Positions 16,739-26,554 of a DNA stretch of 64,000 nt are shown here, in pieces. Made by a program: the position numbers and the translations under genes. Position 1 is the stretch's first letter; the number at the start of each line of letters is the position of its first letter. The notes under the pieces were generated by a model. It saw nothing but the letters and a program-made list of their open reading frames with translations, had not been told where the DNA came from and ran no database searches. The DNA comes from Candidatus Endomicrobium embiratermitis (GTDB lineage Bacteria; Elusimicrobiota; Endomicrobiia; Endomicrobiales; Endomicrobiaceae): contig WQYI01000001.1 of assembly GCA_009781315.1 (NCBI GenBank), forward strand, positions 1 to 64,000, written 5' to 3'.

Positions 16739-18865
16739 CTAAAACCCTTCTTCTTCATCAACAATCAATCTATGCCTTGCTTCGTCCGAACCGGCTTGAT
16801 CGTAGTATTGCGTCGGGGCCGTGCCTTTTATAAAAGCTTCCAGAAATGCTCCGGGGGTTTTGCTTAAAGCTAGGAGACCTGTTATCGGGTCAATTAAAGC
16901 CCATTCTATGTTGTCGGGCTGCGTAAAATCTATAGACGGTTTTCCGGCTAAAGCGCTTTTCATAAAAGTCGTCCATATCGGGCAAGCCAGATTTCCGCCC
17001 GTGGATTTTTCACCGAGCGAAATAGATCTGTCGTCATAACCTACCCACACGCCGGCTGCAAGCTGAGGGGTGTATCCTATAAACCAAGCGTCGGAATATT
17101 CGTTTGTGGTGCCGGTTTTGCCCGCGCAGGGCCTTCCCAGGTTTTTTGCATACCAGCCGCTTCCTCTTTCAATTACGGATTTAAGCATATTTGTCATAAT
17201 ATAACACGTTTGAGGCGACAAAACTTCCGTTTGGCTCGGGAGGTTTTGTTCTAAAATTCTCCCGTCTTTATCGGTTATTTTGTTAATAACGTAAGGTCTT
17301 GTTTTTACTCCTCCGGCCCCGAACGTAGCGTAAGCCGACACCATTTCCTGAAGCGTAACGTCGCTTGAACCCAAAGCCAGCGCTAAGGAGTTTGACATGG
17401 GCGTCGTAATACCGAGCCTTTTGGCCGCCTGAATTACTTTTATCGGCGTCACTTGCATTATCATTTGTATTGCGCATGTGTTGATTGATAACGCGAGCGC
17501 CGTTCTTAAAGTTACCGGACCTCTGAACTTTCTGCTGTAGTTTAAAGGCACCCATACTTTAGCGATGTCTATTAAATCTTCTTCAGGGATTGTTTCCGCT
17601 ATGTTTTCAAGATCCGCTAAGTCTCTTGAAACCAAATCCCAGCTTTTTCCGTTGTAAAGGAAAATCATAGGCTCGTCGTCAAGAAGCGTCGCCGCGGTAA
17701 ATCCCGCTTCAAGGGCGGCAAGATATACAAAAGGTTTAAAAGACGACCCCGGCTGGCGTTTTGCCTGTATCGCCCGGTTAAACTGCGTTTCTTTAAAATC
17801 TCTTCCGCCGACCATAGCGCGTATGGCTCCGGTTTTTATGTCCATCGCTATAAGCCCGCCCTGGACTTTCACCGGTTCTTTGCCCGCTTTTTCAAAAGCG
17901 GAAACCCTGCTTTCATCAAATTTAGCCAGAGCTTCTTCTATGGATTTTTCAGCCGCGGTCTGAGCCTGCATATCTAAAGTAGTGAATATTGAAAGGCCGC
18001 CTTTAAACAAAACGTCGGTGCCGTATTTGGGTTCAAGCATTATTCTTAAAAACTCCACAAAATAATGTCCGGAATCCTTTTTTTCATTATCTTTTTTAAC
18101 TGGAAGAGGAGTTTTTAAAGCTTCTTCTTCCTGCTCGGGCGTTATGTATCCGAGAACTCTCATTCTCATCAAAACAATGTTTCTTCTTCTTAAAGAAGCT
18201 TCGGGATTTTTAAAAGGATTGTAATAATTCGGCGACTTTGGAATCGCGGCAAGAGTGGCGCTTTCAGCAAGGTTTAAATCCTCGACTTTTTTGTCGAAAT
18301 AAATTTTTGCCGCCGACTGCGCTCCGTACGCGCTGCTTCCGAAATATATCTGGTTTATGTAAAACTGTAAAATCTCGTCTTTTGAATAATTTTTTTCAAG
18401 CTGTATTGTCAAAAGCATTTCTTTTATTTTGCGCGATAAGGTTTTTTCGGGAGTCAAAAATATGGTTTTTGCAAGCTGCTGCGTTATTGTGGAGCCGCCT
18501 TCGGCGAGTTTTCTTCTCAGCAGGATTCTTGACATGGCGCGCATTACGCCTCTTGTCGATATTCCCCAGTGTTTAAAATAATCGTTGTCTTCTATAGCTA
18601 TAAAGGCATTTTGCAGGTTGACCGGTATGTCGTTTATCGGCACAAGCATTCTTCTTTCGGTAAAAAGCTCGGCTATTAAATTATTGTCTTTATCGTATAT
18701 TTTTGTCGACAGGTTCGGCGTATAGTTTTCAAGCTGGCTTATAGACGGTAAATTTTCTATGGCTTTTTCAACGATTTTACCCAATGCTATAATGCATAAA
18801 GGAATAAAAACGGCTAAAAAAATAAACGCTTTCGTAAAAAATTTGGTACTCCATTTATGAGGCAT
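16739..18865 (-). CDS. Penicillin-binding protein 1A (bifunctional transglycosylase/transpeptidase)
   Basis: 708 residues from the ATG at 18865. An in-frame ATG four codons upstream is less likely because the GGAG inside those codons sits about 7 bases before the 18865 start. Membrane anchor near residues 10-32. Glycosyltransferase family 51: IEDNDYFKHWGI with catalytic Glu92, GGSTITQQLAK, KIKEMLLTIQLE and YINQIYFGSSAYG. Transpeptidase: S374-S-F-K377 (nucleophile Ser374), S460-I-N462 and K583-T-G. Polymerises and crosslinks peptidoglycan at the outer face of the inner membrane. Length is typical of short PBP1A proteins. Confidence 0.96.
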   Translation of the reverse strand: MPHKWSTKFFTKAFIFLAVFIPLCIIALGKIVEKAIENLPSISQLENYTPNLSTKIYDKDNNLIAELFTERRMLVPINDIPVNLQNAFIAIEDNDYFKHWGISTRGVMRAMSRILLRRKLAEGGSTITQQLAKTIFLTPEKTLSRKIKEMLLTIQLEKNYSKDEILQFYINQIYFGSSAYGAQSAAKIYFDKKVEDLNLAESATLAAIPKSPNYYNPFKNPEASLRRRNIVLMRMRVLGYITPEQEEEALKTPLPVKKDNEKKDSGHYFVEFLRIMLEPKYGTDVLFKGGLSIFTTLDMQAQTAAEKSIEEALAKFDESRVSAFEKAGKEPVKVQGGLIAMDIKTGAIRAMVGGRDFKETQFNRAIQAKRQPGSSFKPFVYLAALEAGFTAATLLDDEPMIFLYNGKSWDLVSRDLADLENIAETIPEEDLIDIAKVWVPLNYSRKFRGPVTLRTALALSINTCAIQMIMQVTPIKVIQAAKRLGITTPMSNSLALALGSSDVTLQEMVSAYATFGAGGVKTRPYVINKITDKDGRILEQNLPSQTEVLSPQTCYIMTNMLKSVIERGSGWYAKNLGRPCAGKTGTTNEYSDAWFIGYTPQLAAGVWVGYDDRSISLGEKSTGGNLACPIWTTFMKSALAGKPSIDFTQPDNIEWALIDPITGLLALSKTPGAFLEAFIKGTAPTQYYDQAGSDEARHRLIVDEEEGF

Positions 18866-18893
18866 TGAATTCTCCATTTAACTGCGGATGATG

Positions 18894-18976
18894 AAAGGTT
18901 GAGAAGCTGAGATGCTGAGCAACGGCGTACTTCCTTGACGCTACTCAACTTCTCATCCTCCCATCCTCTCATCTTC
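18894..18976. repeat. Palindromic 'gaagctgagatgctgagcaac' element, copy 1
   Basis: The left arm (gagaagctgagatgctgagc) pairs imperfectly with the right arm (ctcaacttctcatcctccca and following bases). The same family recurs at 59122-59212 between ispG and greA, including the core gctgagatg and a closing cttctcatcttct. Confidence 0.75.
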
Positions 18977-19234
18977 TATTTAGGTGATTATATTTTAAAT
19001 TGAGATAAGTGTCAAAACTGAAATGAGTAATTAAGCGAAAAACCTTAGTTTTTAACTTGTGAAAAATTTGAAAAACTTATTGAAAAATTAACAAATCTGG
19101 CTTATCCTTATAGTATAATTAAATGAAGAATTATGATATTCAGGAAAGCCGTATCCATTTTAGACGTAATAGCGGGCATTTCCGCAGCTTGCGGACAATT
19201 GGAATATTAAATAAATTAAGGCAGGAGAAAGGCA
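18977..19234 (+). promoter_or_regulatory. Leader of the second autotransporter gene
   Basis: Non-coding, AT-rich. TATAAT at 19114-19119 is a perfect -10, but no convincing -35 sits 16-18 bp upstream. The 115-base leader has a small hairpin (TCCGCA/TGCGGA near 19180) and the ribosome site CAGGAGAAAGG just before the ATG at 19235. I see no gene here other than very short unsupported frames. Confidence 0.45.
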
Positions 19235-22231
19235 ATGAAAAAAATACTTTTGAATCTTGCAATCTTGATGCTTTTTTCGGTAATTAAAGCGTATGCCGTT
19301 GATGTATCAAGCTTCAGTTATTTCAATCAACTGTGGCAGGCAGGAGGAACTCAAAATGTAAATTTAACCGGAAATATTACTTTTACGGGAAAGCTTGGCG
19401 CCGTGGGTGCAAATCTTAGAATGAATATTACAGGCAACGGCTTTACGTTAAACGGCGCAAATAATTACGGGCTAAAATTAAATAACAGTTCCGTTACGGT
19501 AAACGGAGCGATAACATTCAGAAATTTTTCAAGCACCACGACTGACAATGGCTTAGGCGTAGTGATTTACAACAGCAGTTCGTCGCTAACGTTCTCAAAC
19601 TCCAATGTAACCTTCAGCAGCAATACGACAAGTAATGGAGGAGTAGCGATATACAATGATAATGCTTCAAATGTATTGTTTAACTCAAGCACGGCAGTCT
19701 TCAGCAGCAACACGGCAAGCGGCTATTATGGCGGAGCGATATACAACGGGAACGGTTCAAGAATAACGTTCACAAACACAAGCGTAATCTTCAGCAGCAA
19801 TGCGGCAGCGTCAGCGTACTACGGTTATGGCGGAGCGATATTCAACTCGTATTATTCAACGATAACCTTTACAGGCGCAAATGTAATCTTCAGCAGCAAT
19901 ACGGCATCAGGACGAGGCGGCGCGATAGCTAATGATAATTTAATAACTTTTACTAACATAAACGTAACTTTTAACGGCAATACGGCAAGAAGCAACTATG
20001 GCTGCGGCGGCGCGATATCCAACAGCGCAAATATGTCATTTTCGGGAAGCACGGTAACTTTCAGCGGCAATATGGCAAACAGTTCCAACGGCAACGGCGG
20101 TGCAGTTTACAACGAGTACGGCTCAGCAATAACTTTTACAAACTCGAAGGCAGTCTTTGATAACAATGCGGCAAGTAATGGCGGAGCGATATATAATACG
20201 TATGATTCAACGGTAACCTTTACAAACGCGAATGTAACATTCAGCAGCAATACGGCAAACAATAACGGCGGCGCGGTATACAATGGAAACAGTACGGTGA
20301 TAGGTTTTAATTCGTCGGCAGTAAGTTTTGTAAACAACAGAGCGGGTTTAGGCGGAGCATTATATTCTGCCGGCGGAGCAAATACGAGCTTTAGCGGAGG
20401 GGAAGTAATTTTCGACGGCAATATTGCCGTAAGTTCCGGCGGAGCATTGTACATAACGGCCAGTACCGTAAGTTTTAACACAAATGCAGGCAATGTGTTG
20501 TTTACGGGGAATAAGGCGGCCGGAAAACCTAATGACGTATATTTAGGCATAAACGGCAAGTTAAATATAAGCGGGTCCAATGCGATAAGGTTTGAAGGCG
20601 GAATACTGAGCGATTACAGCGGAACCGGAATAGCGATAAACAAAAGCGGAACCGGAGCGATGTATTTGGGCGGGACAAACGAGATATGGGGCGATTTCAA
20701 CATAACCGGCGGAGATATAATATTACTGGATAATGCAACCTACAGAGGTAAAGAATTGCGGTTGGGAAATACAGGCAGGCTGGATATGCATAACGGAAGC
20801 ACAAATACGATAACGGTATCAGGGTTATTTCAGAGCAGCACGAGTTTGAAGATGGACATATTTGCAAACGGTAAAGGAAATGACAGAATAATAGCAAGCA
20901 CGGCAGTAATATCGGGAAACTTAGAGATATTTGCCGGAGTAGGAACATACAGCAATGCATTATTTGAGTTGATAATAACAAGCGGCGCAGCGAATTTGTT
21001 ATATAACCCCGCAACAAACGGGATAATAAACTCGGGCGGAAGCAGTTTAAGTTATCAGTTTATATATAATGACGGCAGCGGAATATTGAAATTGCTGGTG
21101 AACGGACAAGTGACGGCGTACACTTACAATTTTAGCGCGCTGGGGTTGACATATAATCAAAGCGAGACGGCAAGGTCATTTAATACGTTTGATATAGGAA
21201 TTGCAAATTCCGGCAAATGGGAAATGATGCTAAACGCAATGAGCAGCAAACTAGAAAGCGGGACAGAGTCGGCAATAGCGGAAGTAAAAGATTTCTTATC
21301 GCAGGTGTCGGGATATTTCATATCGAACATAGTAAGAAGTATGGCGTCGGACAGCCCGAACAACGAAGTATACGATAAAATAAGAAATCACAAGGAAGAT
21401 TATAAGACAAATTCGGGATTGTGGGTACAGTTTCAAGGCGGAATGGAAAACCTTGAGAAAGACGAAAATTCGCCGGAAGATTACAAAAACGTATCGATGG
21501 GAGCGGTGTTCGGTTTTGACAGATTCTTAACGGAGAAGATGGGCGGAGAGCTTATGTGGGGAATGTTCGGAAGGGTAATCAAAAGTAATGCGGAACAGGA
21601 AGAAAATAGAGCGGAAGGAAACAAGAACGGATTTGGAGTGTATGGAGGGTATCTAAGGAACTATTGGGAATTGAAATGCATGTTGTTAGGGAGTTATGAC
21701 AACTTCAGCACTGAAAGAAAAACATACGAAGGCGATATAGCGGAAGCGGACATAAACGCGATAACGGTAAGCGGGGATTTGGAATTGTCAGGAGCGATTG
21801 TTTTAACGGAAAGTATATTTTTGAGACCGTACGTCGGAATAGAAGCGTCAAATACAATGTACGAAGGATTTAAGGAAAAAGGCGCCGGAATGTACAATTT
21901 GGATGTGAAGGAAGGAAGCTATTTGAGAAGTATGGGAAGAGTAGGAGCGGGTTTTGATTATGAGAAAGGCAGATTGATATGGTACGCCAAGGTAGAAGGA
22001 AAGTATATAATAGAAGGAACGGCGCCGGAGATAAAGAGCGAGTTTGAGGAAACGGGAATAGATTTTTACAGCAGGGGAGCCGAAGAGGGAAAAATACAGA
22101 TAGGAGCAGGAGTGGGAACAGAAATAAGGGTATCGGAAAATTGGAAAGTGTTCGCAAATGCGAAATATTATACTGGAGAAAACTATGAAAATGCGAATGG
22201 AAATATAGGAATAAGGTTCATGTTTTACTAG
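19235..22231 (+). CDS. Autotransporter with Pmp-like beta-helix passenger
   Basis: 998 residues, complete. Signal peptide at residues 1-22 (cleavage after VIKAYA). The passenger, about 30-430, carries nine GGA(I/V/L) motifs and many F-S-S-N-T-A strands, as in chlamydial Pmp proteins; 430-640 resembles passenger-associated repeats (NKSGTGAMYLGG). The beta-barrel (about 727-998) begins SGLWVQFQGGME and ends GIRFMFY, the aromatic C-terminus expected for BAM recognition. It is paralogous to the autotransporter at 2-6370, sharing the conserved segment SPNNEVYDKIRNH (SPNNEIYDKIRNH in the other) just before the barrel. Predicted surface adhesin or structural protein; ligand unknown. Confidence 0.92.
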   Translation: MKKILLNLAILMLFSVIKAYAVDVSSFSYFNQLWQAGGTQNVNLTGNITFTGKLGAVGANLRMNITGNGFTLNGANNYGLKLNNSSVTVNGAITFRNFSSTTTDNGLGVVIYNSSSSLTFSNSNVTFSSNTTSNGGVAIYNDNASNVLFNSSTAVFSSNTASGYYGGAIYNGNGSRITFTNTSVIFSSNAAASAYYGYGGAIFNSYYSTITFTGANVIFSSNTASGRGGAIANDNLITFTNINVTFNGNTARSNYGCGGAISNSANMSFSGSTVTFSGNMANSSNGNGGAVYNEYGSAITFTNSKAVFDNNAASNGGAIYNTYDSTVTFTNANVTFSSNTANNNGGAVYNGNSTVIGFNSSAVSFVNNRAGLGGALYSAGGANTSFSGGEVIFDGNIAVSSGGALYITASTVSFNTNAGNVLFTGNKAAGKPNDVYLGINGKLNISGSNAIRFEGGILSDYSGTGIAINKSGTGAMYLGGTNEIWGDFNITGGDIILLDNATYRGKELRLGNTGRLDMHNGSTNTITVSGLFQSSTSLKMDIFANGKGNDRIIASTAVISGNLEIFAGVGTYSNALFELIITSGAANLLYNPATNGIINSGGSSLSYQFIYNDGSGILKLLVNGQVTAYTYNFSALGLTYNQSETARSFNTFDIGIANSGKWEMMLNAMSSKLESGTESAIAEVKDFLSQVSGYFISNIVRSMASDSPNNEVYDKIRNHKEDYKTNSGLWVQFQGGMENLEKDENSPEDYKNVSMGAVFGFDRFLTEKMGGELMWGMFGRVIKSNAEQEENRAEGNKNGFGVYGGYLRNYWELKCMLLGSYDNFSTERKTYEGDIAEADINAITVSGDLELSGAIVLTESIFLRPYVGIEASNTMYEGFKEKGAGMYNLDVKEGSYLRSMGRVGAGFDYEKGRLIWYAKVEGKYIIEGTAPEIKSEFEETGIDFYSRGAEEGKIQIGAGVGTEIRVSENWKVFANAKYYTGENYENANGNIGIRFMFY

Positions 22232-22390
22232 AGTGTGAACACACTCTAATAGGGTTTCTTGAAAAACCTTAGTTGTGTCCCCTGAACTTGTTTCAGCAGC
22301 TAGCCTTTAATATTTCTAATGGCTAGCTGCTGAAACAAGTTCAGCGCATTTTAAACGATGTTATGTTTAAAGGGTTTTTTTAGAAACCCG
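22230..22390. repeat. Hairpin cluster after the autotransporter, including a 24-bp perfect stem
   Basis: AGAGTGTG-aa-CACACTCT (22230-22247) overlaps the autotransporter stop. A second inverted repeat has 24-bp perfect arms at 22282-22305 and 22321-22344 with a 15-base loop. Around it, gggtttcttgaaaaacc (22252-22268) is nearly the complement of 22372-22389. This makes a nested palindromic element of about 140 bp. It probably ends transcription, but none of the hairpins is followed by a classic T-tract. Confidence 0.75.
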
Positions 22391-22445
22391 ATTTCCTGTC
22401 AAATCATTTAAAAAAGACACCGAAAAAGGAAAGAAAGAAAAATTT

Positions 22446-22474
22446 TTGATTTTACATTTTGAATTTGGTAAAAT
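22446..22474 (+). promoter_or_regulatory. Promoter of the nucleotidyltransferase/phosphomannomutase gene
   Basis: TTGATT (22446-22451), 17-bp spacer, TAAAAT (22469-22474). Expected start of transcription is near 22481, giving a leader of about 35 bases with AGAGGTGG just before the ATG. Confidence 0.5.
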
Positions 22475-22515
22475 TCGCTTGTATTTACAATAACTTTCCA
22501 TAAAGAGGTGGCGTT

Positions 22516-25020
22516 ATGCAGGCTGTTATTATGGCGGGCGGATTCGGCACTAGACTCAGACCTATCACATGCAGTGTTCCAAAACCTATGGCGCCTATGG
22601 CGAACAAACCTATGCTTTGCCATATTATTAATCTTCTCAAACAGTATAAAATCGACGATTTAACAATGATGCTTTATTATCAGCCTGAAATAATAACGGA
22701 CTATTTCAAAGACGGAAAAAAATTCGGCGTCGATATAAAATATTTAAGACCGGAGTCGGATTTAGGAACCGCGGGAAGCGTGAAATTCGCCCAGAAAAAC
22801 TTAAGCGACACTTTTATGGTTATTTCCGGAGACGTTTTAACGGATTTCGATTTGTCTAAAGCCGTTGAATTTCACAAAAAGAAAAAAGCCATAGCGACAA
22901 TGGTTTTAACAAGGGTTAACAACCCTCTTCAGTTCGGCGTCGTCATTACCGATAAAGACGGAAAAATCGAAAGGTTTTTGGAAAAGCCGTCGTGGGGCGA
23001 AGTTTTTTCCGATACGATTAACACAGGCATATACATATTGGAACCGGAAGTTTTTGATTACATTCCGCAGGACAGACCTTTTGATTTTTCAAAAGATTTG
23101 TATCCTCTGCTTTTAAAAGAAAACAAACCGCTTTACGGCTATATCGCCGAAGGCTACTGGAAGGACATAGGAAACCACGACGAATACAGACTTGCCCATT
23201 ACGATATTCTCGACGGCAAAGTTAAAATAGGTCTTACCTGCAAAATTACGGACGTGGAAGATAAAGAAATTTGCGCGGGTAAAAACGTCGTCATAGGAAA
23301 AAACGTTGAAGTTGACGGACAGGTTATTTTAGGCGATAACGTTGTTATCGAAGACGGCGCGAGAATTTCGCGTTCGGTAATAGGTTCTAACGTCAAAATA
23401 GGAGCGGGCGCGGATGTTCTGGGCGCTATAATCTGGGATAATGTTTCCATAGGGACCGAAGCAAGGCTTAAAGAAGTCGTCATAGGAAATTCGACAAAAA
23501 TCGGCGACAGAGCCGTTCTTCAGGTGGGAACGATTATCGCAGAAGAATGCAGAATAGGCGCGGACGCTATCATAAGAACCAATTTAAGAATATGGCCTCA
23601 TAAAATAGTGGAAGCGGGCGCTATACTTTCAAGCAGTCTTGTTTGGGGCGAAAAATGGAATAAAGCGTTATTTAACGCTTACGGAATAACAGGCCTCGGC
23701 AACATTGAAATCACGCCTGAATTTGCGGCAAAAATAGGCTCCGCTTACGGCGCTTTTGTCGGCGCGGGCGCGTACATTCTTACTTCAAGGGACGACCACC
23801 GCGCTACCATAATGATAAAAAGAGGAATAATTTCAGGGCTTTTGTCCGCCGGAGTTAAAGTCGGGGATTTGAGGAGCTCTCCTGTTCCCGTAGTGAGATA
23901 TGAAATGGGAAATGAGGGCGAGGCCGGAGGAATTCACGTCAGGCAGTCGCCTTATGACCCCAGGCTTGTGGATATAAAGTTTTTTGACTCAAAAGGCCGG
24001 GACATATCAATCAATCAGGAAAAAGGCATAGAGCAGCTTTTTTTCAGGGAAGACTTTAAAAGAGCCAATATGAACGACGTCGGCGAAATTACCGTTCCGC
24101 CGCGGGCTATCGAATATTATAAAACAGGCTATCTGAATACCATTAAGAAAGACAAAATAACAAAATCGAAAAAGAAAATAGTCATAGACTACGCTTATTC
24201 TTCCGCGTCAATGATATTTCCCGCGATACTGGGAGAACTCGACGTGGACGTAGTAGCTTTAAACGCTTTTGTAAATTCTTCTAAAATAAACAAATCATCG
24301 GAAGAGTTTACCAATTCTTTAAACCAGCTTTCCGATATAGTCACAACGCTTAAAGGCGACGCCGGGTTTTTGATAGACACCGGAGCGGAAAAGCTGTTTT
24401 TGGTGGATGAAAAGGGGGAAGTAATTTCGGATGATTTGGCTATGCTTATAATGGCCTATCTTGTGATGAAAACTCATAAAGATTCAAACGCGGTTATAGC
24501 CGTTCCGATAAACGCTTCTTCCGTTATCGACGAGCTTGCCGCAAAATTCGGCGTAAAAATAAGAAGAACCGCGACAAGTCCGAGAAACATAATGAACGCG
24601 TCGGCGGATAAAGAAGTGGTTTTTGTGGGCGATAATCACGGCGGTTTTATTTTTCCGGAATTCCAAAACGCTTTTGACGCCATGTACGCTATAGGGAAAG
24701 TTATTGAAATGATGTCGGAAGAAGAGTTAAGTTTGAGTAAAATAAGCCGTGAAATTCCGTCTTTTGAAGTTTTTCATAAAACCGTGCCTTGTACCTGGGA
24801 TAAAAAAGGACAGGCCATGCGCAAAGCAATAGAAGACGCAAAAGGTAAAAAAGCCGAACTTGTGGACGGCGTAAAAATATATTTAAGCAACGGCTGGGTT
24901 CTGCTTGTGCCGGATCCGGACGAAGCGTTTTTTCACATATGGGCGGAATCCAAAGACAAATCCTCGGCCGCGGGATTGATAGAAATATATTCTGAAAAAA
25001 TTAAGGAATGGCAAGAGTAA
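22516..25020 (+). CDS. Mannose-1-phosphate guanylyltransferase fused to a phosphomannomutase-like domain
   Basis: 834 residues. Residues 1-235 are a nucleotidyltransferase (MAGGFGTRLRP, KPM, GDVLTDFDL). Residues 240-390 are a left-handed beta-helix of hexapeptide repeats (IGKNV, LGDNVVI). Residues 395-834 resemble phosphohexomutases. In the mutase part the phosphoserine loop reads TSRD (Ser424) instead of TASHNP, and the metal loop reads DTGAEK (from Asp621) instead of DGDADR. Known fused proteins of this type share such deviations. The transferase half is therefore likely active, while mutase activity is uncertain. Probable role: GDP-mannose or related sugar nucleotides for envelope glycans, together with the true mutase encoded next. 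Confidence 0.85.
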   Translation: MQAVIMAGGFGTRLRPITCSVPKPMAPMANKPMLCHIINLLKQYKIDDLTMMLYYQPEIITDYFKDGKKFGVDIKYLRPESDLGTAGSVKFAQKNLSDTFMVISGDVLTDFDLSKAVEFHKKKKAIATMVLTRVNNPLQFGVVITDKDGKIERFLEKPSWGEVFSDTINTGIYILEPEVFDYIPQDRPFDFSKDLYPLLLKENKPLYGYIAEGYWKDIGNHDEYRLAHYDILDGKVKIGLTCKITDVEDKEICAGKNVVIGKNVEVDGQVILGDNVVIEDGARISRSVIGSNVKIGAGADVLGAIIWDNVSIGTEARLKEVVIGNSTKIGDRAVLQVGTIIAEECRIGADAIIRTNLRIWPHKIVEAGAILSSSLVWGEKWNKALFNAYGITGLGNIEITPEFAAKIGSAYGAFVGAGAYILTSRDDHRATIMIKRGIISGLLSAGVKVGDLRSSPVPVVRYEMGNEGEAGGIHVRQSPYDPRLVDIKFFDSKGRDISINQEKGIEQLFFREDFKRANMNDVGEITVPPRAIEYYKTGYLNTIKKDKITKSKKKIVIDYAYSSASMIFPAILGELDVDVVALNAFVNSSKINKSSEEFTNSLNQLSDIVTTLKGDAGFLIDTGAEKLFLVDEKGEVISDDLAMLIMAYLVMKTHKDSNAVIAVPINASSVIDELAAKFGVKIRRTATSPRNIMNASADKEVVFVGDNHGGFIFPEFQNAFDAMYAIGKVIEMMSEEELSLSKISREIPSFEVFHKTVPCTWDKKGQAMRKAIEDAKGKKAELVDGVKIYLSNGWVLLVPDPDEAFFHIWAESKDKSSAAGLIEIYSEKIKEWQE

Positions 25021-25028
25021 CGACAGAG

Positions 25029-25109
25029 GATTAGATGCATAGAGGCATAGACGTATGGTAAAATAAGTGTCGTTGCTATGCATCTGTGCATCCCTGCATC
25101 CATGCATCG
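25029..25109. repeat. Palindromic 'gatgcat' repeat element, copy 2
   Basis: Left part ttagatgcatagaggcatag; right part ctatgcatctgtgcatccct continuing to catgcatcg. Same family as 7541-7611. It occupies the gap between the two sugar-phosphate genes and supplies an in-frame upstream ATG (25067) that is not the real start of the next gene. Confidence 0.7.
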
Positions 25110-25129
25110 CCGTTAGGGAGTTAAACAGT

Positions 25130-26554
25130 ATGATTAAATTCGGGACGTCAGGCTGGAGAGGCATTATAGCCGAGGATTTTACTTACGGTAATGTCCGGAT
25201 CGTAACGCAGGCAATCGCAAAACTTATAAACGAAGAAAATAAAAAAGCATCCGTGATTATCGGCTATGATACGAGATTTATATCCGAAGATTTTGCTAAG
25301 ACTTCCGCCGAAGTCTTGGCCGGAAACGGAATTAAGGCTTTGTTTTGCAAAAGAGATACTCCGACTCCCGTGATTTCTTATGAAATAATCCGTTCGAAAC
25401 TTACCGGCGGAATAAATTTTACGGCAAGCCACAATCCTTACAAATACAACGGTATTAAATATTCTCCGTCATGGGGCGGCCCGGCTTTGCCCGAAACGAC
25501 TAAAAAAATTGAGAAATACTGCGCTTCAATACAGCCTAAAGATATTAAAAATATTTCTTTTGACGAGGGAGTAAAAAATAAACTTATTGAAATTTATAAT
25601 CCCCGTACGGCTTATTTGAAAAGGATAAAAGAACTTGTAAATTTTAAAGCGTTAAGGAAAGCTAATTTGAAAGTTGCCGTCGACGTATTAAACGGCACGG
25701 GAAGCGATTATCTTGACGCTTTGCTTGACGAAGCCGGAATAAAACAGACTACTATAAATAAAAACAGAGACGCGATGTTTGTTGCGAGCGGCGGAGCGCC
25801 CGAACCTGCCGAAAAAAATATTTCGCAGCTTTTCCAGATAGTAAAAAAAGAGTCGTACAAACTCGGGCTTGCTACGGACGGCGACGCGGATAGGTTCGGT
25901 ATTATAGATTCTAACGGTAAATTTATTACGCCTAATGAAGTAATTCCTGTTTTGCTTTATCATCTTAATAAAACCAGAGGCTGGAAAGGAATTGCCGCGC
26001 GAAGCGTTATGACAAGCCATATGCTAGACAAGCTTGCCGCGAAAATAGGAGTTGAAGTGAAAGAAACTCCCGTAGGGTTTAAATATATAGGCGATATAAT
26101 GGTAAATAATCCTGACGACTTCATAATCGGCGGAGAAGAGTCCGGCGGTCTTACCATAAGAGGGCATGTCCCCGAAAAAGACGGAATACTAGCCTGTCTT
26201 TTGATGGCGGAAGCCGTTGCCATGAATAAAAAATCAGTCGGCGAAATAATAAAAGAAATAAAGAAAATGACGGGAGAAGTTTTGACTTCAAGGCTTAATT
26301 TCCGTTTGCCTGTTGAAGTTATGGAAGCGTTCAAAGATACCCTTAAAATGAAATCGCCTGATAATATTGCGGGAATGAAAGTCCGCGAAAAAATTACCAT
26401 AGACGGAGACAAATTTATTCTTGACGACAGCACATGGATAGGTTTCAGGCTTTCGGGAACCGAACCTGTTGTCAGGGTTTACGTTGAATCCGACTCGCAG
26501 GCGAAATTAAACAAACTCTTAAAAGCGGGGAGGGCGTTTGTATATGGAAAATGA
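25130..26554 (+). CDS. Phosphoglucomutase/phosphomannomutase
   Basis: 474 residues from the ATG at 25130, preceded by AGGGAG (25115-25120) at 9 bases. An in-frame ATG at 25067 would start inside a repeat element and add 21 non-conserved residues. Complete catalytic set: substrate loop KFGTSGWRG at the N-terminus, phosphoserine TASHNP (Ser100), metal loop D250-G-D-A-D-R, sugar loop GGEESGG and phosphate loop RLSGTEP. Interconverts hexose-6- and hexose-1-phosphates; glucose versus mannose preference cannot be assigned. The next gene starts inside its 3' end (11-bp overlap). Confidence 0.93.
   Translation: MIKFGTSGWRGIIAEDFTYGNVRIVTQAIAKLINEENKKASVIIGYDTRFISEDFAKTSAEVLAGNGIKALFCKRDTPTPVISYEIIRSKLTGGINFTASHNPYKYNGIKYSPSWGGPALPETTKKIEKYCASIQPKDIKNISFDEGVKNKLIEIYNPRTAYLKRIKELVNFKALRKANLKVAVDVLNGTGSDYLDALLDEAGIKQTTINKNRDAMFVASGGAPEPAEKNISQLFQIVKKESYKLGLATDGDADRFGIIDSNGKFITPNEVIPVLLYHLNKTRGWKGIAARSVMTSHMLDKLAAKIGVEVKETPVGFKYIGDIMVNNPDDFIIGGEESGGLTIRGHVPEKDGILACLLMAEAVAMNKKSVGEIIKEIKKMTGEVLTSRLNFRLPVEVMEAFKDTLKMKSPDNIAGMKVREKITIDGDKFILDDSTWIGFRLSGTEPVVRVYVESDSQAKLNKLLKAGRAFVYGK

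Noticed and set aside
19123-19290. Short plus-strand frames between the -10 box and the second autotransporter
   Set aside because: They lack ribosome sites, and one overlaps the signal-peptide codons out of frame; no support beyond being open.
25067-25129. Upstream start for the phosphohexomutase gene
   Set aside because: The extra residues lie in a palindromic repeat element; the conserved start KFGTSGWRG and a good ribosome site point to 25130.
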